A stretch of DNA of 64,000 nucleotides from Sporocytophaga myxococcoides (GCF_000775915.1 NZ_BBLT01000007.1:124001-188000), one strand, 5' to 3'. Shown: positions 35,444 to 45,552, counted from the first letter of the stretch. The notes: generated from the sequence alone by a model not told the origin. Numbers and translations are program-made.

Positions 35444-36412
35444 TTATTTATAAATAGCAAGGATAACCATGAAAATATTCAGGAAGAAATAAGTGATTAA
35501 AATAACCTTCCCTGAAGTTTTATTAAAACTACGTGCATTATTCCGTCTTCCTCTTCTGTCCAGAATTAAAGAATAGGCATTTGCAGCTATTATAAATAAA
35601 ATAAAAAGGAATGTAATTGAATGAAGGGAATCGACTAAGGTGAAAGATGTAGTTTCGGGAAGTATGGAATCTATAATATACTTATTACCAACTGAAGCAA
35701 ATAGCCCACCTACAGGAAGACCGAATTTGGGATCTACATCCTCCGGATCAATGACAAAACTTATTGCTGCGATAAAAAATGCGATATACATTCCCAGGAA
35801 CAACTTGAAAAATAATCCCCAAGCGTTTCTTTCCAGATCAAGTGTTATAAAAAAAGCGCCATATTCTGAATGTTGTGTGTCCAACGTTATATCTCCAAAA
35901 GTTGTTGAATATTCATTTATACCTGTGCTTACTTTAAAATTGGAGATGTTCCAGCCATCTATAGCAAAGTCCTTATCAAACTTGCTGCCTGAGGTATCCG
36001 GGACAAACACAAGTTTGCTCGCATCAAACATGGTGTTTTCTATGTGAACTTTAATATGCTGTCTGTCGAATGGGTAGTCATGCACTTTCCAGTTTTGCTT
36101 CATGATACATTTCATTTTCATCAAAACCCATATTTTCCCGTCAATTGTATCTACCATCACATCGGGTTTCTCAATACTCTTGGCATTAGGAACTTCTACC
36201 TGGGTAGTGAAGTCAAACTCAGGATTATTATACAACATCCAGAGCCAAAGGCGCATAGTATACTCTTTATCTTTAAAATTTATATCATGAAGACTCAAAA
36301 CATAAGCTCCAATGTTAACGGTGTCAGCAGTTCTTTCCTTCTTGGAAATAGAATAAGCAGTATTAAATGAAAAAGTAAAAATAAATATTAAAACAAATAG
36401 AAATCTTTGCAT
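35444..36412 (-). CDS. Pentameric ligand-gated ion channel homologue
   Basis: 322 residues. The signal peptide (1-20) is followed by a beta-rich extracellular domain (about 25-197) with the superfamily marker HDYPFDRQ (111-118) and surrounding WKVHDYPFD and conserved Trp residues. Four transmembrane helices follow: TM1 about 200-221, TM2 about 231-251, TM3 about 260-284, TM4 about 301-320. There is no disulfide-forming Cys pair, as in prokaryotic GLIC/ELIC. TM2 (GLPVGGLFASVGNKYII) is unusual: glycine-rich with a Lys near its outer end, so ion selectivity, or even conduction, is uncertain. The ligand is unknown. Confidence 0.78.
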   Translation of the reverse strand: MQRFLFVLIFIFTFSFNTAYSISKKERTADTVNIGAYVLSLHDINFKDKEYTMRLWLWMLYNNPEFDFTTQVEVPNAKSIEKPDVMVDTIDGKIWVLMKMKCIMKQNWKVHDYPFDRQHIKVHIENTMFDASKLVFVPDTSGSKFDKDFAIDGWNISNFKVSTGINEYSTTFGDITLDTQHSEYGAFFITLDLERNAWGLFFKLFLGMYIAFFIAAISFVIDPEDVDPKFGLPVGGLFASVGNKYIIDSILPETTSFTLVDSLHSITFLFILFIIAANAYSLILDRRGRRNNARSFNKTSGKVILITYFFLNIFMVILAIYK

Positions 36413-36473
36413 GAGCTTATTATCTCAAAGAAAATTAGTAAGAATTACTGAACTGAAAAAATCAGTTAATTTA

Positions 36474-38459
36474 TTATTTTAATTTTTTACTGAATCTGTA
36501 TATGTCTTCAGGTTTTCCCAATAGGTAAATTGTATCATTTACGAGGATGCATTCATCTGGACCTATTGAAGTAATCAGTTGATTTTTTCTTTTGATCGCA
36601 ATAATTGTTATTCCGAATTTTTTTCTTATTCCGGAATCTGCAATCTTTTTATTTACAACTTCGAATGCTTCATTCTGCACTGAAAGGGCAGCTATTTCTA
36701 TATCTGGTATAGCGAGAGATAAATTTTTTCTTGTTGTTGATCCTGGTAAAAGTCTCAGCATTTCATAATTGTCTTCTCTGATTTCCTGAATAAACTCTTC
36801 AATTTCCTGTCTCGGTACCAGATAAGATGTTAATACTCTTGTAAATATTTCTATAGATGTCTCAAACTCTTCAGGTATCACTTCATTGGCTCCAAGACTG
36901 AATAAAAGCTCAGTATCCTGTATAAATCTTGTGCGGACAATGAGGTGGATATTTTTACTGACGTTTCTGATATTAACAACAATCTGATTGGTAGCTACCG
37001 GATCTGATACTGCAATGACCGCTACTCTCGCTTTATGTATATTTAAATGTTCCAGTACAGGTGCATGCACAGCATCTCCGAATATTATATTTTCACCTTT
37101 AAGTTTTTCCCTTTTTACAGTGTCGGCATTGAGTTCAAGAATAACATATGGAATACTTGCAGCTTTGGCTGCTTTAGCAACATTCCTGCCATTTAAGCCA
37201 TAGCCTATAATGATCAGATGATCCTCAAAATGATCAATTTTTTTCTTTGAAAGATACTCTTTCATTCCTGTATAACGGTCTGAAATATTGCTGGGCAATA
37301 TAAACCTTTGTACCCAAAGTGATATTTCATTTCCAGACTTGATAATAAATGGAGAGATAGACATTGTAAGAATTGATATTGCCAGAAAGTACTGATAATA
37401 TTCACCATCTAGTAATCCATTCGAAACACCTGTCTTGGATAATATGAATGCAAATTCTCCAACTTGAGCTAGTCCGAGACCTACTAAAATTGAACTCCTT
37501 ATTGGCATTCTTAATAACCTTCCGGAAAAGGCTGATATAATAAATTTGAGAATTATAACAGTAAAGGTTAATAAAAGGATGTAAAAGGAATGACCTATTA
37601 CAAATCCTACATTTAAAAGCATTCCTACAGAAACAAAGAAGAAGCTTGCGAAAATTTCTCTGAATGGAAGAATATTTCCCAATGCCTGGTGACTATATTC
37701 AGATTCAGAAATTATTAATCCAGCCATAAATGCGCCAAGCGCCAGTGATAAGCCTATAGAAGACGTAAGCCAGGCAACTGAAAAACAAATAACAACTATT
37801 GAAAGAATAAACAATTCTTTGTTTTTTGTTTTTGCGATTTGGTATAAAAGGTTAGGAACGATATATCTGGCAGCTACAAAAACAAATATTATAATGAGTG
37901 CTACTTTTAAGGTGAGAAGTACAAAAGGAAAAAAAGTTATAGGTTGTTTACCCGATAAAAATGGGACGGACAACATCATCGGAACTACTATAATATCTTG
38001 AAAAATTAAAATTCCCAGAATGGTTTTTCCATGAGGACTGTTAACTTCACCTTTTTCCTGAAGAAGTTTTAATACTATTGCAGTGCTGCTTAAAGCCAAC
38101 AGACAACCGGCAAAAATAGCATGACCAGTTCCCCAGTATAACGAAGTCAGAATAGCAACAACCGCAGCTATTGTTAGGAAAACCTGGGAGGCTCCTCCCC
38201 AAAGCACTGATTTTTTTATTTTGGCAAGATCACCTAATGAGAATTCAATCCCTATTATAAATAACAGAAGAATTACACCGATCTCCGCTAAGAGCTCAAC
38301 TTCATGAGAAGCTGTAACCAGACTCAAACCATGTGGACCTGCAATGGTGCCTGTTAAAAGAAAACCTATAATTGTCGGAAATTTGAGCTTCTCAAATAGG
38401 AGAGTAACTATTACTGCAATACCTAATATTACTACAATGTCCTGAAAAAGAGGGGTCAT
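36474..38459 (-). CDS. CPA2-family cation:proton antiporter with TrkA domains (KefB/YbaL-like)
   Basis: 661 residues. About 12 transmembrane helices (1-385) form the Na+/H+ exchanger fold with LLLFIIGIEFSLGDL. A cytosolic TrkA-N Rossmann domain (about 410-530) has the IIGYGLNGRNVA nucleotide-binding loop. A TrkA-C domain (about 570-661) ends the chain. The domain set suggests K+ or Na+ exchange for protons, gated by NAD(H) or a nucleotide. It is monocistronic. Confidence 0.88.
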   Translation of the reverse strand: MTPLFQDIVVILGIAVIVTLLFEKLKFPTIIGFLLTGTIAGPHGLSLVTASHEVELLAEIGVILLLFIIGIEFSLGDLAKIKKSVLWGGASQVFLTIAAVVAILTSLYWGTGHAIFAGCLLALSSTAIVLKLLQEKGEVNSPHGKTILGILIFQDIIVVPMMLSVPFLSGKQPITFFPFVLLTLKVALIIIFVFVAARYIVPNLLYQIAKTKNKELFILSIVVICFSVAWLTSSIGLSLALGAFMAGLIISESEYSHQALGNILPFREIFASFFFVSVGMLLNVGFVIGHSFYILLLTFTVIILKFIISAFSGRLLRMPIRSSILVGLGLAQVGEFAFILSKTGVSNGLLDGEYYQYFLAISILTMSISPFIIKSGNEISLWVQRFILPSNISDRYTGMKEYLSKKKIDHFEDHLIIIGYGLNGRNVAKAAKAASIPYVILELNADTVKREKLKGENIIFGDAVHAPVLEHLNIHKARVAVIAVSDPVATNQIVVNIRNVSKNIHLIVRTRFIQDTELLFSLGANEVIPEEFETSIEIFTRVLTSYLVPRQEIEEFIQEIREDNYEMLRLLPGSTTRKNLSLAIPDIEIAALSVQNEAFEVVNKKIADSGIRKKFGITIIAIKRKNQLITSIGPDECILVNDTIYLLGKPEDIYRFSKKLK

Positions 38460-38582
38460 TACTCGTTATTTAACCTATTTTATTTGAAATGCGTATTAGC
38501 CTACTAAATTAAGAAATATACTAAGGGGATATCCTTATTGCTTTTCTCAAAAGCTAAGTAACATACTAAAATTAATATCTAA

Positions 38583-40493
38583 ATGAAAAGAATTTTAAGA
38601 ATTTATTGCCTGCTTTTTTTTCTATCACTTCAGTCCACTTTTAATGCTTTTGCCCAGGATAAAGACATTGCTAAAATACAGAGCCAGGTTGATGAATTGA
38701 TTAAAGCAGGGGAATATGAAGATGCTTTGGAGCCAATATTAAAGTTGACATCCCTGAAACCTGAAGATCCTGAAATTGCATATAAAACGGGGGTCATTTA
38801 TTTTAATTTAAAAGATGCAATAAAAGCACAGCCATATTTTGAAAAGGCAAAAAACGGAGGTGCCAAAGCATCGGACCTGGCTCTTTTTATTGGAGATTGC
38901 TATCATTTATCCCACAAACTGGAAGAAGCTATCAATGCTTATGAAGGTTATAAAGCAACACTTAAACTTAAAGAGAAAGACAAACTAAAGCTTGTTAATC
39001 AGAAAATAGATTATTGTAAAAATGGATTAGAACTTATTAAAAATCCTCAAAAAGTTACAATCACGAATCTTGGGGCTGGAGTTAATTCAAAATATGCAGA
39101 TTACGTGCCCGCAGTTTCAGTAGATGAAAGCATACTGGTGTTTACATCGAGGAGAGATAATTCAACAGGTGGTGAAAAATTTCCTGACGACAACCAGTAC
39201 TACGAAGATATTTATATTTCTCAAAAAGATAATGGTGTATGGGGGCCTTCAGTTCAGTTTGGTGATGGTATAAACACTTCTACACACGATGCTTGTGTGG
39301 GTATATCACCGGATGGTCAGGAAATCTACTTATATAAGATAGACAATGGAGGGGATTTATTTGTAAGTGAACTGAATGGTAGTGAATGGAAAACTCCTAA
39401 ATCATTAGGCAGTCAGGTTAATTCCTCTTCCAGGGAAAGCAGTGCAAGTATTTCAGCGGACAATAAGACCTTATTTTTTACCAGTGACAGAAAAGGTGTT
39501 GGGGCTATGGATATCTATATGACAAGGAGACAAGCGAACGGAGAATGGGGCAAACCGATTCTTCTGGGGCCACAGATCAACACACCTCTTGATGAGGAAA
39601 GTCCTTTCATTCATGCAGATGGGAAAACACTTTATTTCAGCTCCAAAGGTCATAACTCAATGGGAGGTTTTGATATATTTTCCGTTTCCATTGATATAGA
39701 AACCGGAGAAATACTTTCCGAGCCTGTTAATGTTGGGTATCCTATTAATACAGCGGGTGATGATGTATTCTTTGTCTGGTCTGCTGACAACAAGAGAGCT
39801 TATTTCAGCTCTGAGAGGGAAGGAGGCTTTGGAATGAAAGATATATATATGTTGGAAAGAAATGCAAAGGCTTCACTTGCGGTATTAAAAGGGGTAATTA
39901 TGAATTCCGAAACCAAGTCACCTGTAGCTGCAACGATTATAGTTTCAGACATTAATAAGAAAAAAATTCTTGGCGCTTATAACTCTAATAGTAGCACTGG
40001 TAAATATACAATCGTGTTACCTGCAGGTAAAAACTATGGAGTATCTGTGGAAGCTTTAGGGTATTTGTTTTATTCAAAAAATATAAATATCCCATCATTA
40101 AATGAATACGTTGAAATGAATGATTCCATCTTTTTGGAAAAAGTTGTGAAAGGTAAAAGAATGATATTGCGAAATGTGTTTTTTGATGTAAATAAATCAA
40201 CATTAAGGGATGAATCATTGCCGGAGCTGGACAGGCTGTTAGAAATGTTAAAAGCAAACCCGAATATTAAGGTTCGGATTGGCGGATATACGGATAACGA
40301 TGGAAATGACGAACATAATCTCAAGCTTTCAGAAAGCCGTGCAAAAAGTGTTTATGATTATCTGATATCTAAAGGAATTCCTAATGAACAGCTTTCTTAT
40401 AAAGGCTTTGGTAAAGAACATCCAATTGCACCTAACGATACTCCTGAAAATAAACAATTAAACAGAAGGACAGAAGCAGAAATTATAGAATAG
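38583..40493 (+). CDS. porE: OmpA-family TPR/PD40 protein, PorE-like T9SS component
   Basis: 636 residues with the PorE domain order. Signal peptide to about residue 25; TPR-like helices (about 28-155); a PD40 beta-propeller (about 165-430) with repeated FFTSDRKGVGAMDIY-type blades; a carboxypeptidase-regulatory-like beta sandwich (about 435-515); and an OmpA-C peptidoglycan-binding domain (about 525-636) with NVFFDVNKSTL and NLKLSESRAKSV. PorE anchors the type IX secretion system to peptidoglycan. Several Bacteroidota carry paralogues of this layout, so it may be a relative rather than PorE itself. Confidence 0.72.
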   Translation: MKRILRIYCLLFFLSLQSTFNAFAQDKDIAKIQSQVDELIKAGEYEDALEPILKLTSLKPEDPEIAYKTGVIYFNLKDAIKAQPYFEKAKNGGAKASDLALFIGDCYHLSHKLEEAINAYEGYKATLKLKEKDKLKLVNQKIDYCKNGLELIKNPQKVTITNLGAGVNSKYADYVPAVSVDESILVFTSRRDNSTGGEKFPDDNQYYEDIYISQKDNGVWGPSVQFGDGINTSTHDACVGISPDGQEIYLYKIDNGGDLFVSELNGSEWKTPKSLGSQVNSSSRESSASISADNKTLFFTSDRKGVGAMDIYMTRRQANGEWGKPILLGPQINTPLDEESPFIHADGKTLYFSSKGHNSMGGFDIFSVSIDIETGEILSEPVNVGYPINTAGDDVFFVWSADNKRAYFSSEREGGFGMKDIYMLERNAKASLAVLKGVIMNSETKSPVAATIIVSDINKKKILGAYNSNSSTGKYTIVLPAGKNYGVSVEALGYLFYSKNINIPSLNEYVEMNDSIFLEKVVKGKRMILRNVFFDVNKSTLRDESLPELDRLLEMLKANPNIKVRIGGYTDNDGNDEHNLKLSESRAKSVYDYLISKGIPNEQLSYKGFGKEHPIAPNDTPENKQLNRRTEAEIIE

Positions 40494-40498
40494 AAATG

Positions 40499-40522
40499 AG
40501 CCCCGTTAGTTGGGGCTTTTTC
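40499..40522 (+). terminator. Rho-independent terminator after the PorE-like gene
   Basis: A 6-bp GC-rich stem (40499-40504 with 40512-40517), 7-base loop and a T-run, starting 5 bases after the stop codon. Confidence 0.88.
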
Positions 40523-40683
40523 TTTATGTTTATTGTGGTCCAAACAATTTATAAGGAACATCGTTTTTTAAAAACAGTGTTACTTATTTTCCTAAATCTT
40601 TAAACTAAATTTAATCGGCCACCTTTGTTGTATTCAATAATTTTAATAAGGTATCCTATGAATACTGAGATCATAAGATTATA

Positions 40684-41607
40684 ATGATGAAAAAAATGCC
40701 TAACCTAATAGCAGCCTTTTCGTTTGAAACTAAGAATCAATTTTTAATTTTAAAAAAAGTGAAGATTTTTTCATTAACCATATTAAGTTGTTTGATCTTG
40801 GGCATTCTAAATGTTAATGCCCAGAAACTTACTTTGGGAGCTAAAGGAAATTTTGGAGCTTCCAGAGTAAATTCTAAAAAACTTAAGGATGCAATAGGTA
40901 TAATTGGATCACAGGAAGGATATTGGAATTTTTATTCTGAATCCATGTTCCGTTTAACCGGCGGTATAGGAGGTTTTGCAGAATACAAAGCAAGTTATAA
41001 TCTATTTTTAGGGGCAGAACTTAATTTTCAACATACGAATACAAAGTATTATATAAATAAATTTTTTGATGATTTTGATTCACTTGGCACAGGTAAAAAA
41101 CAAAGAGTAACCTCAGACTTGTATATCAGATATCCATCGTTTAACATTCCCATTTATGCGAGATTCCAATTTACTGAAGTAAAAAAGTATTATGCTATTG
41201 GAGGTCTAAGCCTGAATATTAATTTTAATCCGAAAATAATTGATAAGAAAACTGTAGTAACTGACAATTATGTAGGCTGGAATCTCGAAAACAATGATCT
41301 GGAGAAAAGTACTGATAAAGCAAAAGCCGATAATTTTAAGAATTTTGGTGCTCAGGTGTTTTTAGGTTTAGGAAGAAATTTTGGTAGATATGGCCGAGAT
41401 GTATTGGTGGATATCAGGTATTATTTCCCATTGACAAAAACTCAGATCAACACCAGTGACCAGGCGTTTTTGGAAAATTCTGGCAATGGCTCTGTCTTTA
41501 CCAAGACTGGAGTTGAGCATATAAATGTTACAACCGGGAAAAATATAAATGATTTCAGGGCTTCATATTTTACTTTGAATCTGGCTATTTCTCTTTATAA
41601 GAAATAA
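40684..41607 (+). CDS. Outer-membrane beta-barrel protein (PorT-like)
   Basis: 307 residues. The first 46 contain a long, atypical leader before the hydrophobic stretch LTILSCLILGILNVNAQ; the true start could be further in, around Val27, but no ATG is there. The mature part is an alternating beta pattern with glycine turns (GAKGNFGASRV, GGIGGFAEYKASY, FLGLGRNFGRYG) and ends in a strand, LNLAISLYKK. This fits an 8-stranded outer-membrane barrel like Bacteroidota PorT/Omp_b-brl proteins. The histidine kinase gene begins 34 bases later. Confidence 0.65.
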   Translation: MMKKMPNLIAAFSFETKNQFLILKKVKIFSLTILSCLILGILNVNAQKLTLGAKGNFGASRVNSKKLKDAIGIIGSQEGYWNFYSESMFRLTGGIGGFAEYKASYNLFLGAELNFQHTNTKYYINKFFDDFDSLGTGKKQRVTSDLYIRYPSFNIPIYARFQFTEVKKYYAIGGLSLNINFNPKIIDKKTVVTDNYVGWNLENNDLEKSTDKAKADNFKNFGAQVFLGLGRNFGRYGRDVLVDIRYYFPLTKTQINTSDQAFLENSGNGSVFTKTGVEHINVTTGKNINDFRASYFTLNLAISLYKK

Positions 41608-41614
41608 TTTCATT

Positions 41615-41635
41615 GCAGGTAAAACCTGATTTTTA
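41615..41635 (+). terminator. Weak terminator-like hairpin between the barrel and kinase genes
   Basis: A 5-bp stem (41616-41620 with 41624-41628) followed by A and a T-run, 12 bases after the barrel stop and 6 before the kinase start. If formed, it would partly uncouple the two genes. Confidence 0.4.
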
Positions 41636-41641
41636 AAAGCT

Positions 41642-43261
41642 ATGCTTGAGTTTCTGAAGAAAATATTTGAAGGGGATTTTATTCCCCACGGGCACTGCTA
41701 TTTTTGGAAGCCCGAAATCCTTTGGTCTCATGTTATAGCAGATTCTTTAATTTCTTTGGCTTATTTCTCAATTCCATTCAGCCTATATTATATATTTAGA
41801 TTAAGAAGAGATTTTTTATATGGAAGATTAATGCTTTTGTTTGCTGTATTTATTTTTGGTTGTGGTGCAACTCATTTAGTATCTGTCGTTACAATCTGGA
41901 ATCCTGTTTATAGACTGGATGCTTTTCTTAAAATTATTACAGCTTTTGCCTCTATTGCTACTGCTATAATTTTGATAAAAAAAACACCCCAGATTCTTCA
42001 AATACCTTCTGCTAATGATTGGAGAAGGTTAAATTCAGAACTGAAGAATTCCAATGAAAAGTTAAAGGAGAGTAATGAAGAACTATTAAGGGCGGACGAA
42101 GTTCTGAGAAAAATCAATTCGGAATTGGAAGAAAGAGTGAAGTATAGAACTGAAGAACTTGAGGCAAGCATACTTCAGTTTAAATTCATGACTGATTCAA
42201 TTTCTCAATTGGTCTTTACTGTAAATGAAAAAGGAGAGTTTGATTATTTTAATCTAAATTGGTATGAATATAGTGGACTTGATTCTAAGCAATCTTTTCA
42301 GAAAGGGGTGTTTGAAATTACTCATCCGGAGGACCTTGAAGAACTATCATCTTTCTGGAGACGGGCTTTACAAGAAGGGACAGTTTTCAGATATACTGGA
42401 AGGCTAAAAGATAAAGCTTCAGAGGAATACCGTTGGCATTTGATAGAAGCCAATCCTTTAAAAGATTCATTTGGAAAAGTTGTGAAATGGTTTGGAACCT
42501 GCACAGATGTAAATGCTGAAAAAATATATAGAAAAGAACTTGAACGGACTAATAATGAGCTGAAAAGAATCAATACCGATCTGGATAATTTTGTTTATAC
42601 AGCATCGCATGATTTAAAAGCACCTATTTCTAATTTGGAAGGTCTAGTCAACTCATTGTCTCTGGAACTGCAAAACAGTAAATATCCTCAGGAGTTTGAT
42701 TTATATCTCAACATGATGAAAAACTCCATCCTGCGATTTAAAACTACAATAAGTGAACTTTCAGATATAAGTAAAATTCAAAAGGACACAGAGGAAGATG
42801 TGGACCTGGTTGATATAAGGGAGCTATTGGATGAAATACTTCTTGTACATCATGATACTATTATAACAGCCAGAACGCAGATAAACATAAATTTAAAAAC
42901 CACACAAATAAGTTTTTCACGAAAGAATCTAAGAAGTTTATTTACAAATCTGATCACCAATGCCATTAAATACAGATCTCCGATGAGAAGGCCGGAGATT
43001 ACTATCACCAGTGAAATAATTAATGATATCTTGATCTTAACTGTTTCTGATAATGGACTTGGAATAGAAACCAAACAAATTGATAAGGTATTTGGAATGT
43101 TTAAAAGAGTTCATACTCATGTTGATGGTACAGGAGTGGGGCTTTATATTGTTAAGCGAATTGTAGAAAATGCCGGTGGTAAAATTACCCTTAACAGCAC
43201 AGTAAATATTGGAACTACTTTTTCTATTCAATTACCCTTAGGAAGGGAAATTACCTTATAA
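41642..43261 (+). CDS. Sensor histidine kinase with ethylene-receptor-like membrane domain and a PAS domain
   Basis: 539 residues. N-terminal three-helix membrane domain (about 28-112) with the ethylene-receptor residues in exact spacing: Asp34, Tyr41, Pro45, Cys74, His78 in IFGCGATHLV, equivalent to plant ETR1 Asp25, Tyr32, Pro36, Cys65 and His69. The Cys/His pair binds copper in ETR1. Then a coiled linker (125-178), a PAS domain (about 180-292), HisKA with His323 in ASHDLKAP, and a HATPase with N-box Asn440, DNGLG (470-474) and GTGVGLYIVKRI. The kinase is complete and cytosolic. No response regulator is adjacent. Its stop overlaps the next convergent gene by 11 bases. Confidence 0.85.
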   Translation: MLEFLKKIFEGDFIPHGHCYFWKPEILWSHVIADSLISLAYFSIPFSLYYIFRLRRDFLYGRLMLLFAVFIFGCGATHLVSVVTIWNPVYRLDAFLKIITAFASIATAIILIKKTPQILQIPSANDWRRLNSELKNSNEKLKESNEELLRADEVLRKINSELEERVKYRTEELEASILQFKFMTDSISQLVFTVNEKGEFDYFNLNWYEYSGLDSKQSFQKGVFEITHPEDLEELSSFWRRALQEGTVFRYTGRLKDKASEEYRWHLIEANPLKDSFGKVVKWFGTCTDVNAEKIYRKELERTNNELKRINTDLDNFVYTASHDLKAPISNLEGLVNSLSLELQNSKYPQEFDLYLNMMKNSILRFKTTISELSDISKIQKDTEEDVDLVDIRELLDEILLVHHDTIITARTQININLKTTQISFSRKNLRSLFTNLITNAIKYRSPMRRPEITITSEIINDILILTVSDNGLGIETKQIDKVFGMFKRVHTHVDGTGVGLYIVKRIVENAGGKITLNSTVNIGTTFSIQLPLGREITL

Positions 43262-45476
43262 TTTCCAGCCATCCTTTAATCATGCGTTTATTTTCAACGT
43301 GCCTTAAAAAATAATAATAGATACCGTCTTCAAGATTTTCTCCATTAAATTCATTGAAATAGCCATCTTTGTAATACACTCTGCTTCCCCACCTGTTATA
43401 TATTTCCAGATCCCATTTTCCTTTTTTCAGGTCACCTATCTTGAAATATTCATTTGTGTCATCTCCATTAGGCGTGATAAGGTTTGGTGGATCTTGAATA
43501 AATGGCGAGCAATCTACTATTAGTGTATCAGTATTGCGGCAACCATTATGTCCCGTTACTTGCAACCAGTATTTATCCTCTCCATTGTGAGGAGTGATAG
43601 TTGTAGATATTGTATCTCCTGTATTCCATAAATAGGTTGCAAAATTTTTATTTGCAGATAATGTAATGATGGTATCTTTGCAAAAGTTCAACTCATCAAT
43701 AGGTTGCAGAATTTTTACCTCTGGGATTGCAAGGCCTGAAATAGCTATTGAGTCAGTTTTTTTACATCCAAATTCATTACTTACTTCAACCCAATAAATG
43801 CCTGGACTTGGCACTTTGAATGTATTAATAGTACTTTTATCCTGCCAGGAATAAGAATTGAATGAGTTTAGGGTAGAGACAGATATATTAGTATTAAGGC
43901 AATAAGAAGTATCTTCCGGTAAAATTAATGACGTTATTTCGGGAAAGAAATTAATAATCACAGAATCCTTCATTTTACAATCCAATCCTTTGGTTACTTC
44001 TACTTTGTACGTTCCTGAATCAGCAATTACTATTCTTTGTTGATCGCTGAAGGGATTATTATTAAATGTCCAGTTAAACTGGCTGTTCCCATATCCTCCA
44101 TCGAGTGAAACCGAAGTCCCGGGACAAATTTCTTTATTCCCTCCAAGTTCCAGAAAGCCATAATCGGAAAAATATCCGTAACGAAATCCTGTTCCTGTTT
44201 CTGTTCCATTTAATGTTGCGAGATGAAAATCACCTTTCAGATTTTCTATGTATGCCGGAAGATCAGGAGGGACAATAGTGATGTCCACATCTCCTGAATA
44301 ATATAGCCATGTGCTGTCTGTTCCCTTGACTGGTTTAAAATCACTTCCTTTAATCCAGTCTTTACCATTTAAAATAAATGAGTTTTCATTTCCTTTTCTG
44401 GTAACCAAATTCAATACAAACCTTTCATCATTCGTCCTTGTAAATACAATTCGTTTAGATCCTGAACACTGTAATGATGGAAGTAAAGCTCCTGCAAGTT
44501 CCTGTCCAAATCCAGATATATGAAATACATAAACCGGCTTATCTGATTTTATAAAGGATGCAGAATCAGTCATTTTAAATTCTAAGGTCTCTCTTTTGTT
44601 GAGTGTAGCAAAAAGACTATCTGATATATATATGTTGGTATTATCATCTGTCGCAGTAATGTAGGCTCTGTCACTAGAATATTCTCCGCTACCTTTGACA
44701 ATTACATATTCTTTTCCCGTTTTATCCACTGAAACGATCTGATCACCGGCAAGATCATAAGAGATTCCTTCTTCAATTGAATCATCTTTTAATGTAACAG
44801 CTATTGGTTTGTCTGAGATAATTTCTGATCCAGACATATGCATGGCTCCTAAACGTGAAGCAGCTTTTATAGAATAACACTGCCCTCTGTTAAGTGTAAT
44901 AGTGAATGGACTATCTGCTTTATGGCCAGATGCATCATTTGTTAGTGTTACTGTTATCCTGGTATTATCTTCAGTAGCTACAATATCAATGGACGACCAT
45001 CCATCAACGCTGGCTTCATTATCCCAATATGTCTGAAATGGTGTTATAAAATGTGTCCCTAGGCCAAAATTACCCTTAAGTGTGAAAATGTCGGAATTCA
45101 CAACATTGCCATTATTACTTCCCATTATTTCATAATATGCTGAAATAATTTCAGTTGAGGTAATATGCAGTCCTTTGTTTAATACAATTTGATCAGGTGT
45201 ACATTCCAGCATTCCAAGATAAGATGAAAGATCTATAGACCTTGAAGAAAATGCGCTTAAAGAAAATTTAATTGGTTTGAATGCTTTATTGGCAGGAACA
45301 GAAACTTCTATGTTCGCAGAATTTTCAAATGAAGAAAATCTAAGATAAACAGGACTGTTACCGTGTTTTGAAGAAACCTTAGGTGCTGCAAACCAAAATT
45401 CTTTGTCAGTCTGAGCTTTTAATCCTGATGATAAATGAAATAAATAAAGAAATAAAATGAAAATGATCTTTTTCAC
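43251..45476 (-). CDS. T9SS type B cargo protein with IgGFc-binding-like domain
   Basis: 741 residues. Signal peptide to about residue 21; an N-terminal region (about 25-410) with the VATEDNT and DLAGDQIVSVDK pattern of IgGFc-binding-type adhesin domains; three PKD/Ig-like segments (about 430-640); and a C-terminal type B sorting domain (about 645-741) with LITPNGDDTNEYF, LEIYNRWGSRVYY and a GIYYYFLRH strand pair. The sorting domain directs export through the T9SS and surface attachment. Adhesion or matrix function is inferred from the domains. Confidence 0.78.
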   Translation of the reverse strand: MKKIIFILFLYLFHLSSGLKAQTDKEFWFAAPKVSSKHGNSPVYLRFSSFENSANIEVSVPANKAFKPIKFSLSAFSSRSIDLSSYLGMLECTPDQIVLNKGLHITSTEIISAYYEIMGSNNGNVVNSDIFTLKGNFGLGTHFITPFQTYWDNEASVDGWSSIDIVATEDNTRITVTLTNDASGHKADSPFTITLNRGQCYSIKAASRLGAMHMSGSEIISDKPIAVTLKDDSIEEGISYDLAGDQIVSVDKTGKEYVIVKGSGEYSSDRAYITATDDNTNIYISDSLFATLNKRETLEFKMTDSASFIKSDKPVYVFHISGFGQELAGALLPSLQCSGSKRIVFTRTNDERFVLNLVTRKGNENSFILNGKDWIKGSDFKPVKGTDSTWLYYSGDVDITIVPPDLPAYIENLKGDFHLATLNGTETGTGFRYGYFSDYGFLELGGNKEICPGTSVSLDGGYGNSQFNWTFNNNPFSDQQRIVIADSGTYKVEVTKGLDCKMKDSVIINFFPEITSLILPEDTSYCLNTNISVSTLNSFNSYSWQDKSTINTFKVPSPGIYWVEVSNEFGCKKTDSIAISGLAIPEVKILQPIDELNFCKDTIITLSANKNFATYLWNTGDTISTTITPHNGEDKYWLQVTGHNGCRNTDTLIVDCSPFIQDPPNLITPNGDDTNEYFKIGDLKKGKWDLEIYNRWGSRVYYKDGYFNEFNGENLEDGIYYYFLRHVENKRMIKGWLEIIR

Positions 45477-45488
45477 ATTTGCTAAATC

Positions 45489-45528
45489 AAAAACCCGAAA
45501 ACTAAATTATAATAATTTTCGGGTTTTT
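45489..45528 (-). terminator. Perfect terminator after the giant gene
   Basis: A perfect 13-bp stem (45489-45501 with 45516-45528) with a 14-base loop and terminal A/T runs on both sides. It lies 25 bases beyond the giant gene's stop and 13 bases before the next gene's start, so the two cargo genes are separately terminated. Confidence 0.85.
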
Positions 45529-45552
45529 AAGAGAATATATGAACAATAAAAA

